NCBI GenBank assembly: GCA_040757115.1 | Contig: JBFLYA010000002.1 | Coordinates: 1 to 59,479 of the forward strand | Reading direction: 5' to 3' | DNA from: a bacterium | Lineage (GTDB): Bacteria; UBA9089; CG2-30-40-21; SBAY01 | DNA length: 59,479 nucleotides | Shown: positions 1 through 8,491 of the stretch, in pieces | How positions within the stretch are numbered: the first letter of the stretch is position 1 | Layout of the letters: each line of letters opens with the position of its first letter | The notes under the pieces: generated by a model | The model's database searches: none | What the model was told of the DNA's origin: nothing | The model's input: only the letters and a program-made list of their open reading frames with translations | Translations under genes and position numbers: made by a program

Positions 1-13
1 CTTTGCTTCATTT

Positions 14-190
14 AATGTCCCATAGGGACAACATATTGGTAGAAATAAATATCATACAAATAATGTCCCATAGGGACAACATATTGGTAGAAATAAATAT
101 CATACAAATAATGTCCCATAGGGACAACATATTGGTAGAAATAAATATCATACAAATAATGTCCCATAGGGACAATATATTGGTAGAATT
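14..190. repeat. 48-bp tandem repeat, four copies
   Basis: Four head-to-tail units start at 14, 62, 110 and 158, an exact 48-bp period; the last is incomplete. Each unit begins AATGTCCCATAGGGACAA, which contains the palindrome GTCCCATAGGGAC. Because 48 is divisible by three, open frames run through the array on both strands; these are not genes. The same unit start occurs once at about 40155, so the array is a local expansion of a dispersed element. Confidence 0.95.
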
Positions 191-345
191 TTTCCACAAA
201 TTTTCTACCAATATATCGTTCCTACGGAACTGATTGATTTGTCTATCTATTCCTACCGATATTATGTTCCTAACGGAACGATTATTCTCATGCCTTATTT
301 ATGGGTATTATCCTATGTAGACTTCCAGTTAATAACCGCTGTAAT
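175..345. repeat. Dispersed palindromic element (copy 1)
   Basis: The 14-bp arms at 175-188 and 203-216 are perfectly inverted around a 14-base loop, followed by a second palindrome, GTTCCTACGGAAC. From about 195 to 340 the sequence matches 40439-40586 almost base for base, and a degenerate relative lies at about 6771-6843. The right end reads AGTTAATAACCGCT, the reverse complement of a TAGC(A/G)GTTATTA terminus seen on other elements in the window. No gene is seen between 1 and 514. Confidence 0.85.
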
Positions 346-365
346 TGTTTTTAAGCCTTTTTAAA

Positions 366-453
366 CACCGAAAAACGCGAAAAACACGAAAAAAAGATAT
401 TTTTCTCTCTGTTTCTCTGCGTCTCTGCGGTAAAGGATTACCTGAACGGTTAC
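366..453. repeat. Degenerate 9-mer repeat closed by TGAACGGTTAC
   Basis: One arm is a purine-rich run of GAAAAACRCG-like units. The other holds CTCTGTTTCTCTGCGTC units, and the element ends at 441-453 with CCTGAACGGTTAC. The same terminus recurs throughout the window. The secA -35 box starts 12 bases after it. Confidence 0.7.
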
Positions 454-464
454 AATAAAACTCA

Positions 465-493
465 TTGACAATAAATATTCATTATGATATAAT
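465..493 (+). promoter_or_regulatory. Consensus sigma-70 promoter of secA
   Basis: A perfect TTGACA (465-470) and a perfect TATAAT (488-493) are separated by 17 bases, with a TG one base before the -10. The predicted start near 500 leaves about 15 nt of leader holding the ribosome binding site. Confidence 0.9.
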
Positions 494-514
494 AAACAGA
501 GGAGGAAGGGAAAG

Positions 515-3088
515 ATGTTTGGGAGTTTATTAAAAAAGATTTTTGGGACTAAAAAAGAGCGGGATTTTCGTCGGCTAATGCCTTTAGCTGAAGAAATTAC
601 TGCATTAGAACCAGCAATTACTCAATTATCTGATGCCCAGTTACAGGCAAAAACAGATGAATTTAAAAAAAGATTAGCCGAGGGCGAAACATTGGAAGAT
701 ATTTTATTCGAGGCATTTGCCGTGGTGCGTGAAGTTGGGAAACGCACCATTAATATGCGACATTTTGATGTGCAATTAATTGGTGGGATAGTCTTACACG
801 AAGGTAAAATTGCCGAGATGAAAACAGGTGAAGGGAAAACTTTAGTCGCCACTCTACCCGCATACCTGAACGCATTGACAGGCAAAGGCGTCCATATCGT
901 TACGGTTAATGATTATTTAGCCAAAAGAGACCGCGAATGGATGGGACCAATCTACGAATTTTTAGGTCTTAGCGTAGGGGTCATTCAGCATGATTTGAAT
1001 TTTCGAGAGCGACAACAGGCTTATAGCTGTGATATTACCTACGGCACAAATAATGAGTTTGGTTTTGATTACCTCCGAGATAATATGGTTGGACATAAAG
1101 ACCTGAAGGTGCAACGAGGCCATTATTTTGCCATTGTGGACGAGGTAGATTCTATATTAATCGATGAGGCAAGAACACCACTTATTATCTCAGGCCCAGC
1201 CGAAGAATCTACGGATAAATACTATAAAGTTGATAAAATTATCCCTTACCTTCGTAAGGAAACTGATTATCAGGTTGATGAAAAACTTCGCACGGCTAAT
1301 TTAACTGAAGAAGGGGTAACAAAGGTAGAAAAATTACTTAAGGTAAAAAATCTTTATGAACCGAGTAATATAGATTTATCCCATCATGTTGTTCAGGCAC
1401 TAAAAGCCCATACATTATTCCAGCGAGATGTCGAGTATATGGTTAAAGATGGTGAAGTGGTAATTATAGACGAATTTACTGGTCGGTTGATGCCCGGTCG
1501 CAGATACTCAGAAGGACTTCATCAAGCCCTTGAGGCAAAAGAGGCTCTCCGCGTCAGACAGGAAAATCAAACCCTGGCTACGATTACCTTCCAGAATTAC
1601 TTCCGAATGTATGAAAAATTAGCCGGAATGACCGGAACAGCAGATACAGAGGCAGAAGAATTTGATAAGATTTATAAATTAGAAGTAGTCGTTATTCCAA
1701 CTAATAAATCCCTGATTCGCACCGAGTATCCGGATGTTATTTATAAAACAGAAAAAGCGAAATTCAAAGCCGTTATTCAGGAAATCGTAGAGTTATATAA
1801 AGCCGGCAGACCGGTGTTGGTCGGAACTATCTCTGTAGAAAAGTCAGAACGGCTCAGTGCCCTGCTAAAAAAAGAGGCTATCCCTCATCAGGTGCTTAAT
1901 GCTAAATATCATGAAATGGAGGCACACATAGTTGCCCAGGCTGGACATAAAAAAGCAGTAACTATTGCCACAAATATGGCTGGTAGAGGAACAGATATTG
2001 TCCTTGGCGGTAATCCACCAGATCCAAAAGAACACGATGAAGTCGTCAAATCAGGCGGGTTACATATTCTCGGTACTGAGCGGCATGAATCAAGAAGAAT
2101 TGATAACCAACTTCGGGGTCGGGCTGGAAGACAGGGAGACCCAGGCTCATCTAAATTTTATCTTTCATTAGAAGATGATTTGATGCGAATATTTGGTTCT
2201 GAGAAAATTCAAGGGATTATGGAAACTCTGGGGTTAGGAGAAGACGATGTGATTGAACATCCCTGGATTACTACCGCAATTGAACGAGCCCAAAAACAGG
2301 TGGAAGGCCATAATTTTGACATCCGGAAAAGATTATTAGAATTCGATGATGTCATGAATCAGCAAAGAACCATTATTTATCAAGAAAGGGATAGAATTTT
2401 AAACGAAGAAAGTATCTCAGAACATATCCAGGAAATAATTGATGAAGTTATGGATGACACCATTTATTCTTACGCTAATGAAAAAGACCATCCCAGTGAT
2501 TGGAATAAAGAGGGTTTAATGAATGGATTATATCAAGTTTTTGGGATAATAATGGACTTAAGTAATGTGCAAAACTTTGATGACCTGAAAGAAATGGTAA
2601 CTTCCACAATTAAAGAGGTCTATAAAGAAAGAGAGGATTTAATTGGAAAAGAACAGATGGACCAACTTCAACGAAGCATTATGCTTCATGTGCTTGATGC
2701 CCATTGGAAAGACCATCTCCATAATATGGACTATCTTCGCGAAGGAATTAATTTACGCGCCTATGGACAAAAAGACCCATTAGTTGAATATCGGCATGAA
2801 AGCTATCGAATGTTTGACGCATTAATTGTCAAGGTTAAAGAGGAGGCAGTCGGATACCTCTTTAAAGTTCAAATAGTGGCAAACCCTGTCCTCCAGCAAA
2901 GACCTGTTCAAATGGTAGAAAGAAGAGAAACCATCCCGACAAAACATCCCCAAAAGCAAAAAGAAATACCAATAATAGAAGAAAAACATAAACTGGGCAG
3001 AAATGACCCCTGTCCTTGTGGCAGTGGCAAGAAATACAAAAAATGCTGTCTGGAAAAGGGTAACCGTTCAGGTGGTAATTTACCGTAG
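515..3088 (+). CDS. secA: Protein translocase ATPase SecA
   Basis: SecA is the motor of the Sec translocon. It binds preproteins and SecYEG at the inner membrane and drives export by ATP hydrolysis. The 857 residues are typical of the family. Walker A (MKTGEGKT) is near residue 104, the DEAD-type Walker B (IVDEVDS) near 206, motif VI-like [13 protein letters not shown] in the second helicase lobe, and the zinc-binding SEC-C tail [13 protein letters not shown] at about 833-845. The start is fixed by GGAGGAAGGG 5-14 bases upstream. Oddity: the last residues (NRSGGNLP) are encoded by the left terminus of a dispersed repeat (GTAACCGTTCAGG at 3060) read in frame, so the tail after the zinc motif is repeat-derived. 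Confidence 0.98.
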   Translation: MFGSLLKKIFGTKKERDFRRLMPLAEEITALEPAITQLSDAQLQAKTDEFKKRLAEGETLEDILFEAFAVVREVGKRTINMRHFDVQLIGGIVLHEGKIAEMKTGEGKTLVATLPAYLNALTGKGVHIVTVNDYLAKRDREWMGPIYEFLGLSVGVIQHDLNFRERQQAYSCDITYGTNNEFGFDYLRDNMVGHKDLKVQRGHYFAIVDEVDSILIDEARTPLIISGPAEESTDKYYKVDKIIPYLRKETDYQVDEKLRTANLTEEGVTKVEKLLKVKNLYEPSNIDLSHHVVQALKAHTLFQRDVEYMVKDGEVVIIDEFTGRLMPGRRYSEGLHQALEAKEALRVRQENQTLATITFQNYFRMYEKLAGMTGTADTEAEEFDKIYKLEVVVIPTNKSLIRTEYPDVIYKTEKAKFKAVIQEIVELYKAGRPVLVGTISVEKSERLSALLKKEAIPHQVLNAKYHEMEAHIVAQAGHKKAVTIATNMAGRGTDIVLGGNPPDPKEHDEVVKSGGLHILGTERHESRRIDNQLRGRAGRQGDPGSSKFYLSLEDDLMRIFGSEKIQGIMETLGLGEDDVIEHPWITTAIERAQKQVEGHNFDIRKRLLEFDDVMNQQRTIIYQERDRILNEESISEHIQEIIDEVMDDTIYSYANEKDHPSDWNKEGLMNGLYQVFGIIMDLSNVQNFDDLKEMVTSTIKEVYKEREDLIGKEQMDQLQRSIMLHVLDAHWKDHLHNMDYLREGINLRAYGQKDPLVEYRHESYRMFDALIVKVKEEAVGYLFKVQIVANPVLQQRPVQMVERRETIPTKHPQKQKEIPIIEEKHKLGRNDPCPCGSGKKYKKCCLEKGNRSGGNLP

Positions 3089-3314
3089 AGACGCAGAGAA
3101 ACAGAGAAGACATGGAAATAAATCAGATCACAGAAAAGATTATTGAGGTAATCTTTGTAATACATAGGACATCAAAACCAAATTTGTTAATCAATCATGA
3201 TATGTCAGTCCTAAAAAGTTTGCTCTGATGAAAATCAGAGATGGAATGAAACGTATGACAAATAGTTTTTAATTTTTTTCTCTGCGTCTCTGCGTCTCTG
3301 CGGTGAACGGTTAC
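3060..3314. repeat. Composite palindromic element between secA and the FTHF ligase gene
   Basis: The element is bounded by GTAACCGTTCAGG (3060-3072) and its inverted partner TGAACGGTTAC (3304-3314). The inner arms are GAGACGCAGAGAAACAGAGA on the left and CTCTGCGTCTCTGCG on the right. The stretch 3131-3314 is about 85 percent identical by eye to 5726-5907. It begins inside secA and supplies that gene's last codons and stop. Confidence 0.85.
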
Positions 3315-3355
3315 GGAAAAGGCAACTGTTTAAATGTCCGTGTAAATAAGGGAAA

Positions 3356-3919
3356 ATGAAAACTGATTTAAGAAAGGCAATCTTAGCCAGAAGAGATTTG
3401 TTAACTATCCAGGAGATAACCGCAAAAAGTTTTAAGATAAAAGGAAGGCTTTTTGATTTAGCAGAATTTAAAGAGTCAGCCTTTGTCTGTTTTTATGTCT
3501 CTTTTAAAAGTGAAGTCCAGACACATCAGATGATTAAAGAGACATTAATGCTGAATAAAAAAGTTGCGGTGCCAATCGTCGAACGAAACAAAAGTTTATC
3601 TCTTTGTGAATTAAAGGATTTTGATAAAGAGCTGGAAGTCGGTAAATTTGGAATTTTAGAGTCAAAACTTGAATATCGAAGACCGGTAGATTTATCAAAA
3701 GTAAAGTTAGTGATTGTTCCGGGGGTAGTTTTTGATAAAAACGGCAATCGCATTGGTTATGGAGGAGGCTATTACGATAATTTATTAAGCAAGATGTGCG
3801 GTATTCCTTTTATTGGTTTAGCATATGAATTGCAAATTGTGAATGATGTGCCTGCAGAAGACCGAGATATCCCGGTGCATAAAATTATTACGGAAAACAG
3901 AGTTATAAATAGGACATAA
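3356..3919 (+). CDS. 5-formyltetrahydrofolate cyclo-ligase
   Basis: This enzyme (YgfA/MTHFS family) converts 5-formyl-THF to 5,10-methenyl-THF with ATP in folate one-carbon metabolism. The evidence is the 187-residue length, the N-terminal [13 protein letters not shown] helix that carries the ATP-contacting basic residues, and the C-terminal signature [11 protein letters not shown] followed by GLAYELQ. The start is an ATG with a weak AAGGGA seven bases upstream; the preceding 40 bases follow directly on a repeat element. It precedes moaC by 10 bases, so the two are probably co-transcribed. Confidence 0.93.
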   Translation: MKTDLRKAILARRDLLTIQEITAKSFKIKGRLFDLAEFKESAFVCFYVSFKSEVQTHQMIKETLMLNKKVAVPIVERNKSLSLCELKDFDKELEVGKFGILESKLEYRRPVDLSKVKLVIVPGVVFDKNGNRIGYGGGYYDNLLSKMCGIPFIGLAYELQIVNDVPAEDRDIPVHKIITENRVINRT

Positions 3920-3929
3920 AGGAGAGAAT

Positions 3930-4400
3930 ATGTCTAAATTAACCCATTTTGACAAACAGGGACAACCCAGGATGGTTGATGTCAGTCAGAAGGATGTAAC
4001 TTCACGAATAGCCATCGCCAGAGCAAAGGTTTTGATGAAAAAAGAAACTATTGAGCTCATTTGTAATAAAAAGATACAAAAAGGCGATGTATTAAGTGTT
4101 GCCGCAACTGCCGGGATTTTAGCCGCTAAAAAAACATCCGAATTAATCCCTATGTGTCATCCATTAATGATAGAATCTGCTGATATTAGGTTTAATCTAA
4201 ATGAGACTGACATAGAAATAGAGGCACAGGTTACTGTCTGGGCTAAAACAGGCGTAGAAATGGAGGTTTTAACCGCAGTTTCTATTGCCGCCTTGACTAT
4301 CTATGATATGTGTAAGTCCGTTGACCGCGAAATGACTATTTCAGAGATACAATTGATTAAAAAAGCAGGCGGTAAAAGCGGAATATGGAAAAGGATATAA
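3930..4400 (+). CDS. moaC: Cyclic pyranopterin monophosphate synthase MoaC
   Basis: MoaC converts the MoaA product to cyclic pyranopterin monophosphate in molybdenum cofactor synthesis. The 156-residue protein has the family motifs ELIPMCHPL, the [10 protein letters not shown] segment and the C-terminal MCKSVDREM and GGKSG, which contain the active-site Asp and Lys. AGGAGAG precedes the ATG. No other moa gene is in the window, so the cofactor pathway must continue elsewhere. It sits between the FTHF ligase and murI genes. Confidence 0.96.
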   Translation: MSKLTHFDKQGQPRMVDVSQKDVTSRIAIARAKVLMKKETIELICNKKIQKGDVLSVAATAGILAAKKTSELIPMCHPLMIESADIRFNLNETDIEIEAQVTVWAKTGVEMEVLTAVSIAALTIYDMCKSVDREMTISEIQLIKKAGGKSGIWKRI

Positions 4401-4447
4401 AAAACACCTTATTTTATCAAGATGGATATTCATAAGGAATAATGCTA

Positions 4448-5260
4448 ATGGCGAATAAAAATTTACCTATTGGTATCTTTGACTCTGGAGTTGGTGGGTT
4501 GACGGTAGCGGCTGAAATAATGAAAACCTTACCTTCAGAAGATATAATCTATTTTGGTGATTTAGCCCGAACCCCTTATGGCTCAAAATCTCAAGAAACT
4601 GTCCGCAGATTTTCCCTTGAGATTGCTAACTTTCTTATCGAACAGCAGGTGAAAATGATTGTCGTTGCCTGTAATACTGCATCATCTTTAGCCTTAGGTG
4701 TATTAAAAGAAAGATTTAGCCTGCCAATTATCGGTGTCATCCAGGCTGGTGTTTTGAAGGCAATAAAGATAAGTCGGTCTAAAAGAATAGGTGTGATTGG
4801 CACTCAAGCTACCATTTCCAGCAATGCCTACCTTGAGGCAATTAAAGCCATAGACCCCACCATTCAGGTCACAAATCAACCCTGCCCTTTATTTGTGCCA
4901 TTAGTAGAAGAAGGTTGGTTTGAACATAAAGTAACTAAATTAGTGGCACAAGACTATTTTACCCCATTAAAAAACAATCAAATAGACACACTAATTTTAG
5001 GCTGCACACATTATCCATTCTTAAAAAACATCTTACAAGAAATTATGGGGAATGAAGTCGTATTGGTTGATTCCGCAATTGAAGTTGCCTTCCAGACAAA
5101 AAAGGTATTAGAGGAAAATAACTTACTTTGTAACCAAAATCCTACCCCTGTCTATAAATTTTATGTCAGCGACGCCTCTTCAAAATTTGTCGAAATAGGT
5201 AAAAGATTATTAGGTGAAAAAATTGGGGTAGTAAAGCAGGTTGAAATAGGAACTATGTAA
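4448..5260 (+). CDS. murI: Glutamate racemase MurI
   Basis: MurI makes D-glutamate for peptidoglycan. The protein shows the signature FDSGVGGLTV at the N-terminus and the two catalytic cysteines in VVACNTASS and LGCTHYPFL. An in-frame ATG lies six bases upstream at 4442, but AAGGA at 4434-4438 is only 3 bases from it and 9 bases from the ATG at 4448, so the second ATG (MANKNLPIG) is preferred. Length is 270 residues, normal for the family. Confidence 0.96.
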   Translation: MANKNLPIGIFDSGVGGLTVAAEIMKTLPSEDIIYFGDLARTPYGSKSQETVRRFSLEIANFLIEQQVKMIVVACNTASSLALGVLKERFSLPIIGVIQAGVLKAIKISRSKRIGVIGTQATISSNAYLEAIKAIDPTIQVTNQPCPLFVPLVEEGWFEHKVTKLVAQDYFTPLKNNQIDTLILGCTHYPFLKNILQEIMGNEVVLVDSAIEVAFQTKKVLEENNLLCNQNPTPVYKFYVSDASSKFVEIGKRLLGEKIGVVKQVEIGTM

Positions 5261-5488
5261 GATAAAGCCGCAACCTGTTTAGCGTGGTCAGAGAACAAAA
5301 GGGAAAGTATTGAGTTATTACAAAACTATTTGAAATACAATAAGTTTTGTAATACAAAATTAAAAATTAAATATTAAAATGCAAAATGACATATCAAATA
5401 TCATATCAAAAATCAAAGAGCAAATATCAAAATTAAGGAATTCTTTTATTCTTATTTTTGATTTTTAATATTTAATATTTGATTTTTT
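5261..5488. repeat. Dispersed repeat and AAATATCAAA-type palindrome
   Basis: No gene is seen. From 5274 (CCTGTTTAGCGTGGTCAGAG) to about 5385 the sequence recurs at 41301-41412. It continues into a long imperfect palindrome whose arms are ATATCAAAAATCAAA-type units (about 5385-5440) and their complements (5455-5485). Confidence 0.75.
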
Positions 5489-5725
5489 GTAACCGTTCAG
5501 GCTATATATCAAAAGTGTAAGAAAGGGGATAAGGAGATAAGAGTGATATGGAGATAAGATAATAGAAATAGATTGAAATTTATAGAAATAGGTAGAAATT
5601 GATTGTGGAAAACAACAAATTTCCATAAATTTCTATTAGTTTCTATTAATTTCAATTTTTTTAATAATATCTCCCTATCTCCTTAATCTCCACATCTCCT
5701 TTTGTTACACCACCTGAACGCTTAC
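5489..5725. repeat. Composite palindromic element, GGAGATAAG arms
   Basis: The termini are GTAACCGTTCAGG (5489-5501) and CCTGAACGCTTAC (5713-5725), in inverted orientation. Inside, GGAGATAAG-like and TAGAAATAG-like units on the left are mirrored by CTATTAGTTTCTATT and ATCTCCTTAATCTCC on the right, so the whole element can fold into one long hairpin. No coding sequence is present. Confidence 0.85.
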
Positions 5726-5907
5726 CAGAAAAGATTATTGAGGTAATCATTGTCATACATAGGACATCAAAACCAAATTATTAATCAATCATGAGATGTC
5801 GGGCCTCAAAAGCTTGCTCTGATGAAAATCAGGAATGGAATGAAGCGTATGGTAAATAGTTTTTAATTTTTTCTCTGCGTCTCTGTGTCTCTGCGGTGAA
5901 CGGTTAC
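5726..5907. repeat. Second copy of the 185-bp dispersed repeat
   Basis: This is a near copy of 3131-3314. It begins CAGAAAAGATTATTGAGG, carries TTGCTCTGATGAAAATCAG in the middle and ends with CTCTGCG units and TGAACGGTTAC. It ends 8 bases before the stop codon of the minus-strand lpxI, so no independent terminator is visible for lpxI. Confidence 0.85.
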
Positions 5908-5915
5908 GAATTTTT

Positions 5916-6725
5916 TTATAAGACCGCAATGACAATTTTAACCTTATCTGCCTCTTTTATCACCGCATCTTTATTTACAATTAATACCTTTTCTGACTCT
6001 AGGGCTAAAACCGTTGCTTTTGCCTTAATCATTGTTTTAATCGTTGAAATACCAACTGTGGGAATATCAAATCGAATATCATGGTCAGATTTAGATGTTT
6101 TAGCCACAACTAATCCCTCTTGACCAAAACTACCAGCCCTTAAAATTGTCTCATCCGTGCCTTCTATTGCCTCTACAGCTAAAACCACTCTATCTTTGAC
6201 AACAACTGACTGGCCAATGTTTAGAGAGGCAATACTTTTCGCCATCAAAAGACCATATTCAATATCGAGCCATTGCTCTTGTGTTGGCTGCATCCGGGTT
6301 AATATGCCTTTTTGAGCTAATAAATCTGACAGATATTGCCTTTGGTCCAAAACCAAAAGACCATCATTTGCAAGTTCATCTATTATTGCTTTCATAATGG
6401 CGTTATCATCTCTGGCTTTTAATTTAGACAATAGACCAATTGCTCTATTGTCTAACTTTGATTTATCAAAGATTATTTCTTTATCAACCTTACCAATCAT
6501 AAAAATCTCTTTTATGCCTTCTTGAATTAATGTCTCAATTATTGTCTGCATCTGACCAATTTCAAAGGAATAGAATTTATTGGCAATTGCCTGCAGTTCA
6601 TTTTGTTCATCTTTAACCAGGCTAATGATAACAAGTTCAATATTTTGTTTTTTTATTTGTTGAGCTAAAATCACAGGTAAATTACCTCTGCCAGTAATCA
6701 GTCCCATCTTTTTATGAGAAACCAA
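5916..6725 (-). CDS. lpxI: UDP-2,3-diacylglucosamine diphosphatase LpxI
   Basis: LpxI hydrolyses UDP-2,3-diacylglucosamine to lipid X in lipid A synthesis and replaces LpxH in many non-enteric Gram-negatives. The 269 residues show the N-terminal glycine motif GLITGRGNLP, the central GKVDKE region and the C-terminal FDIPTVGISTIKTM domain expected of the DUF1009 family. The start is TTG at 6725, preceded by AAAGGATGGTGG. An ATG six codons downstream (6707) has no comparable binding site. This is direct evidence for an outer membrane with lipid A. It stands alone, without lpxA/B/D neighbours. Confidence 0.9.
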   Translation of the reverse strand: MVSHKKMGLITGRGNLPVILAQQIKKQNIELVIISLVKDEQNELQAIANKFYSFEIGQMQTIIETLIQEGIKEIFMIGKVDKEIIFDKSKLDNRAIGLLSKLKARDDNAIMKAIIDELANDGLLVLDQRQYLSDLLAQKGILTRMQPTQEQWLDIEYGLLMAKSIASLNIGQSVVVKDRVVLAVEAIEGTDETILRAGSFGQEGLVVAKTSKSDHDIRFDIPTVGISTIKTMIKAKATVLALESEKVLIVNKDAVIKEADKVKIVIAVL

Positions 6726-6770
6726 CTAAACCACCATCCTTTCTAAATACGGTATGTATAATATTTTAAA

Positions 6771-6843
6771 GGTTCCTATCAATATGTGGTTTCTACGGAA
6801 TTGGTTGATTGTCTATGGTTTTCTACCAATATTATCTTCCTCA
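6771..6843. repeat. Degenerate copy of the palindromic element
   Basis: TTCTACGGAATTGGTTGATTG and TTCTACCAATATTATCTTCC echo the copies at 197-290 and 40445-40530, but many substitutions have accumulated. It separates lpxI from the LysM gene. Confidence 0.55.
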
Positions 6844-6939
6844 CTAACTTTATACTTTCAAAAAATCCAATCTTCCCCTTCCTACACTTCATTTGGGCAA
6901 AATAATTACTTTATTTTTTATTAAAGAAAACTGGTGATT

Positions 6940-7377
6940 ATGCCGATTATATATATTATGCGAGAAAGTGGCTTTATTTTTATTTGCGGCGCAATCTTTT
7001 ATCTTTGCGTTACCTTAAATTATCCTATTCTGGATATATTACTTAATCCGGCTAAAGCGGCCAATAATAGACCCATTAACTTAAAATGTGACGACTTACT
7101 CCTTACTTCTACTGTCAAAACTCATCAGTGGCAAATAACTCCAGTAAAGAATCAATCTGAAAAATCAAATTCCGTAAACTCCCCTCAAAAAACTAATCCT
7201 ATCCTTCAGCAGGAGAAAAAAACTTTCATAACTCATATTGTTAAACCAGGGGATACCTTATACAAGATTTCAAATAAATATAATGTTTCTCCAGGAACTA
7301 TTTGTAAATTAAATAAGTTAAAAGGAAATAGCATCCTTTCTGTTGGGATGGAATTAAAGATAGTGAATAGAAGTTAG
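6940..7377 (+). CDS. Membrane-anchored LysM-domain protein
   Basis: This is a small envelope protein that probably binds peptidoglycan. A single hydrophobic segment (about residues 8-30, FIFICGAIFYLCVTL) is followed by a low-complexity Ser/Gln/Lys linker. One C-terminal LysM domain begins THIVKPGDTLYKISNKYNVS and ends LSVGMELKIV. The N-terminal segment fits an uncleaved anchor or signal peptide. GTG at 6934 is an alternative start two codons upstream; neither start has a strong binding site. The specific role is unknown. Confidence 0.8.
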   Translation: MPIIYIMRESGFIFICGAIFYLCVTLNYPILDILLNPAKAANNRPINLKCDDLLLTSTVKTHQWQITPVKNQSEKSNSVNSPQKTNPILQQEKKTFITHIVKPGDTLYKISNKYNVSPGTICKLNKLKGNSILSVGMELKIVNRS

Positions 7378-7380
7378 AAA

Positions 7381-7545
7381 GTAACTATTCAGCCACAGAT
7401 GGACACGGATGAAACACTGAAAATTCGTAATCCGTGTTCGTAATTAGGCTGAAGGCTTTTCCTCCTATTATCCTCTGCCTTCTGCCCTCTGCCTTCTGCC
7501 CTCTGCCCTCTGTATTTATCCGTGCTAATCCGTGTTAATCAGTGG
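7381..7545. repeat. Degenerate repeat with GTAACTATTCA terminus
   Basis: GTAACTATTCAGCCACAGAT starts the element at 7381. ACAGATGGACACGGATGA units are mirrored by TCCGTGCTAATCCGTG on the right, with CCTCTGCCTTCTGCC repeats between. The right arm runs into the 3' end of aroE and encodes its last residues (STTD). Confidence 0.7.
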
Positions 7546-8401
7546 TTGATAAATCTTTGATTACTGCCTTTCGCATTATCTCAACTGGTGCTTTTTTACC
7601 TGTCCACATCTCAAATGCGAGTGCTCCTTGATGAACCAACATTCCGAGCCCATTTTGTGTTTTGCATCCTTTTTCGCGGGCTACTTTAAGAAGCAGGGTT
7701 TGAACTGGTTTGTAGATGATGTCATAAACTACCTGCCGGGAAGAAAGCCAATCTGGATTAATTAATAAGGGGTCATTTCTCGACATACCACAGGGTGTCG
7801 CATTGATGAGTATATCGCTATCTTTAATATTATCTTCAAATTCTTTATCTTCTAATCTCACGGTCTCAATACATAATTTGGGAAAATAATGTTTAATCTG
7901 TGTCGTGAGTGTTTCTGCCTTAACCACATCTTTATCCATAAAAGTTATTCTTTTGATTCCTGATTTAGCCAATGAGAAGCCGATTGCCCGTGCCGCTCCG
8001 CCGGCACCTAAAATAAAAACCTTTTTATCCGCAGGGTCAACATTCATCTCTTCGATAAGTGAGGCAACAAATCCCTTCCCATCCGTATTATCTCCAATTA
8101 GTTTTCCGTCATCCACACAAATAGTATTTACTGCTCCAATTAAACCTGCCTCATAGGAAAACTTATCTAAATACTTCATTACCACTTCTTTGTAAGGTAT
8201 GGTTACATTTGCTCCAGAAATATTTAAGCCTAACAAACCATTAATGGCTAAATTCAGGTTTTCTGGTTTGACTTTAAATGGTAGATAGACAAAGTTCAGG
8301 TTTAATTCTTTAAATGCGGCATTATGCATCAGGGGGGATAAGGTATAATCTATGGGATAACCAATTAATCCAACTATCTTTGTTAAGGCGTTGATATTCA
8401 T
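7535..8401 (-). CDS. aroE: Shikimate dehydrogenase AroE
   Basis: AroE reduces 3-dehydroshikimate with NADPH in aromatic amino-acid synthesis, upstream of the trp genes found at 45-48 kb. The N-terminal substrate domain shows YPIDYTLSPLMHNAAF and the catalytic Lys in GANVTIPYKE. GAVNTI, GDNTDGKGF and the nucleotide-binding GAGGAARAIG follow, with the closing QGALAFEMWTG helix. The 288 residues are normal. The extreme C-terminus (STTD) is encoded by a CAACCACTGATTAACACGG repeat arm rather than by conserved family sequence. Confidence 0.96.
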   Translation of the reverse strand: MNINALTKIVGLIGYPIDYTLSPLMHNAAFKELNLNFVYLPFKVKPENLNLAINGLLGLNISGANVTIPYKEVVMKYLDKFSYEAGLIGAVNTICVDDGKLIGDNTDGKGFVASLIEEMNVDPADKKVFILGAGGAARAIGFSLAKSGIKRITFMDKDVVKAETLTTQIKHYFPKLCIETVRLEDKEFEDNIKDSDILINATPCGMSRNDPLLINPDWLSSRQVVYDIIYKPVQTLLLKVAREKGCKTQNGLGMLVHQGALAFEMWTGKKAPVEIMRKAVIKDLSTTD

Positions 8402-8491
8402 TTTTGTTTCTCGGCTCGGGGTATAAATTGGGATATATCAATTGAGCAGACAAAGCAGTGGTAACTTATTTTCTTCTTAACCTTTTCTCCT

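Noticed and set aside
14-190. Possible CRISPR array
   Set aside because: The whole 48-bp unit is repeated with no variable spacers and no cas genes nearby.
3-233. Open frames on both strands across the window start (for example repeated MSHRDNILVEINIIQI)
   Set aside because: They are translations of the 48-bp tandem repeat, whose length is a multiple of three; no binding site and no protein-like composition.
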